DNA of 5,959 bases from Spirochaetaceae bacterium. Its GTDB lineage: Bacteria; Spirochaetota; Spirochaetia; Sphaerochaetales; Sphaerochaetaceae. This document shows positions 5,500 to 5,959 of the stretch, piece after piece; position 1 is the stretch's first letter, and every line of letters begins with the position of its first letter. The notes below the pieces were generated by a model. That model was not told where the DNA came from and ran no database searches. It saw only the letters and a list, made by a program, of their open reading frames with translations. The position numbers and the translations under genes are program-made. The stretch covers positions 1 through 5,959 of the forward strand of contig JAENWY010000143.1 in NCBI GenBank assembly GCA_016649775.1. Direction: 5' to 3'.

Positions 5500-5959
5500 A
5501 AAATATTACAATAATAATGGATCTTCGTGACATTCAAAGGATAACTTTGTTAATTATATACTAAATAAAATATTTACCCAAAGACTGTTATCTGTTTGGT
5601 AAAGCAATATTAAAGCCGCCACAGAAGAATAACACAGAATTTAGTAAATTATCTATGTTTTTAATATTAATATTGGAATGATTAAGTAAATCATAATATC
5701 CATTTTGATTCTTTATTTTATTAATACTTTTTTGTTTGAATATCAAATTCAATAAGTGATTTATTATTCTATACTTCTTCATGCATTTATTAAATACATT
5801 TTTCGTCACACAATGCAAACTTGACTAAATATCTCAATTTTTGTTATTTTAGATAAATATTGGTAAATAGAACTATTTAGTAGTCATGTGATTAAAATCT
5901 AAAGAATTCCTGTTATGTTTATAATATATGGATAAATTATCTTATCACGCTATAAGTAT
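5500..5959. other. AT-rich non-coding 3' flank
   Basis: I see no supportable gene here. The longest open stretch, on the minus strand between 5588 and 5818, has no usable ribosome-binding site and a low-complexity Asn/Ile/Lys/Leu composition, so I leave it out. Small features noticed are an imperfect inverted repeat around AATATTTACCC (5569-5579) and its partner ending GCAATATT (5604-5611), and a CAAAG/CTTTG mini-hairpin (5535-5549). There is also a 16-bp palindrome at 5864-5879 (listed separately) and a perfect TATAAT (5920-5925) without a matching -35 box. The last two could belong to the control region of a gene just beyond the window. Confidence 0.65.
5864..5879. promoter_or_regulatory. 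Palindrome TAAATAG-AA-CTATTTA, possible operator
   Basis: Perfect 7-bp arms are separated by 2 nt. One base beyond it lies TAGTCATGTGATTA (5881-5894), which repeats 13 of 14 bases of TAGTCATATGATTA (4602-4615) just upstream of the regulator gene. TATAAT follows at 5920-5925. The combination looks like a regulatory region for a gene to the right of the window, but no coding start is visible. Confidence 0.3.

Noticed and set aside
5588..5818. Minus-strand open frame of 76 codons beginning at a TTG
   Set aside because: No Shine-Dalgarno before the TTG or before the internal ATG, low-complexity AT-driven composition, and no recognisable domain. In DNA this AT-rich a 76-codon frame by itself is weak evidence.
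1..5959. CRISPR array, tRNA or rRNA genes
   Set aside because: No regularly spaced identical repeats, no cloverleaf with a recognisable T-arm, and no rRNA-like conserved stretch was found on either strand.

Overview
The window is a very AT-rich (by eye about 30% GC) bacterial segment carrying one five-gene, plus-strand catabolic cluster between two long non-coding AT-rich flanks. The solute-binding protein has a signal peptide ending VFA|SGEKEK, the 'FA-S/N-G' junction common in periplasmic binding proteins of Spirochaetota. Strong Shine-Dalgarno sequences, the low GC and a preference for TAA stops fit a host-associated or anaerobic spirochaete. That assignment is an inference; genus cannot be decided here.

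Layout. Positions 1-441 are non-coding and hold a 10-nt-period repeat fragment, several palindromes and a near-consensus sigma70-type promoter (TTGACA, 17 nt, TATGAT) whose -35 box lies in one arm of a large inverted repeat. Then come tctC (442-1413, periplasmic binding protein), an intercistronic hairpin (1432-1461), tctB (1479-1925) and tctA (1943-3424), which together make a complete tripartite tricarboxylate transporter (TTT). Next is a mandelate racemase-subgroup enolase-superfamily enzyme (3443-4579) that looks most like D-galactarolactone cycloisomerase, then a GntR-type FCD-domain (FadR subfamily) regulator best started at a TTG codon (4648-5319). After the regulator comes a 121-bp element with 18-bp inverted termini and an 8-bp flanking direct repeat, then a strong intrinsic terminator (5466-5499). 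Positions 5500-5959 contain no gene I can support.

How the parts fit. TctC would capture an organic acid in the periplasm and TctA/TctB would import it by ion-coupled transport. The enolase-superfamily enzyme would do the first or second intracellular step on an acid sugar (an aldarate, aldonate or their lactone). The FCD regulator would sense that acid or a product of it and control the promoter upstream of tctC. The substrate is not proven. The galactarate/galacturonate-oxidation route is the best guess from enzyme resemblance, but no dehydrogenase, aldolase or dehydratase-decarboxylase partner is in the window.

The most interesting non-coding signal is the 121-bp MITE-like element between the regulator and its terminator. 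Removing it with one copy of the 8-bp repeat restores a plain gene-plus-terminator arrangement, which suggests a transposition event.
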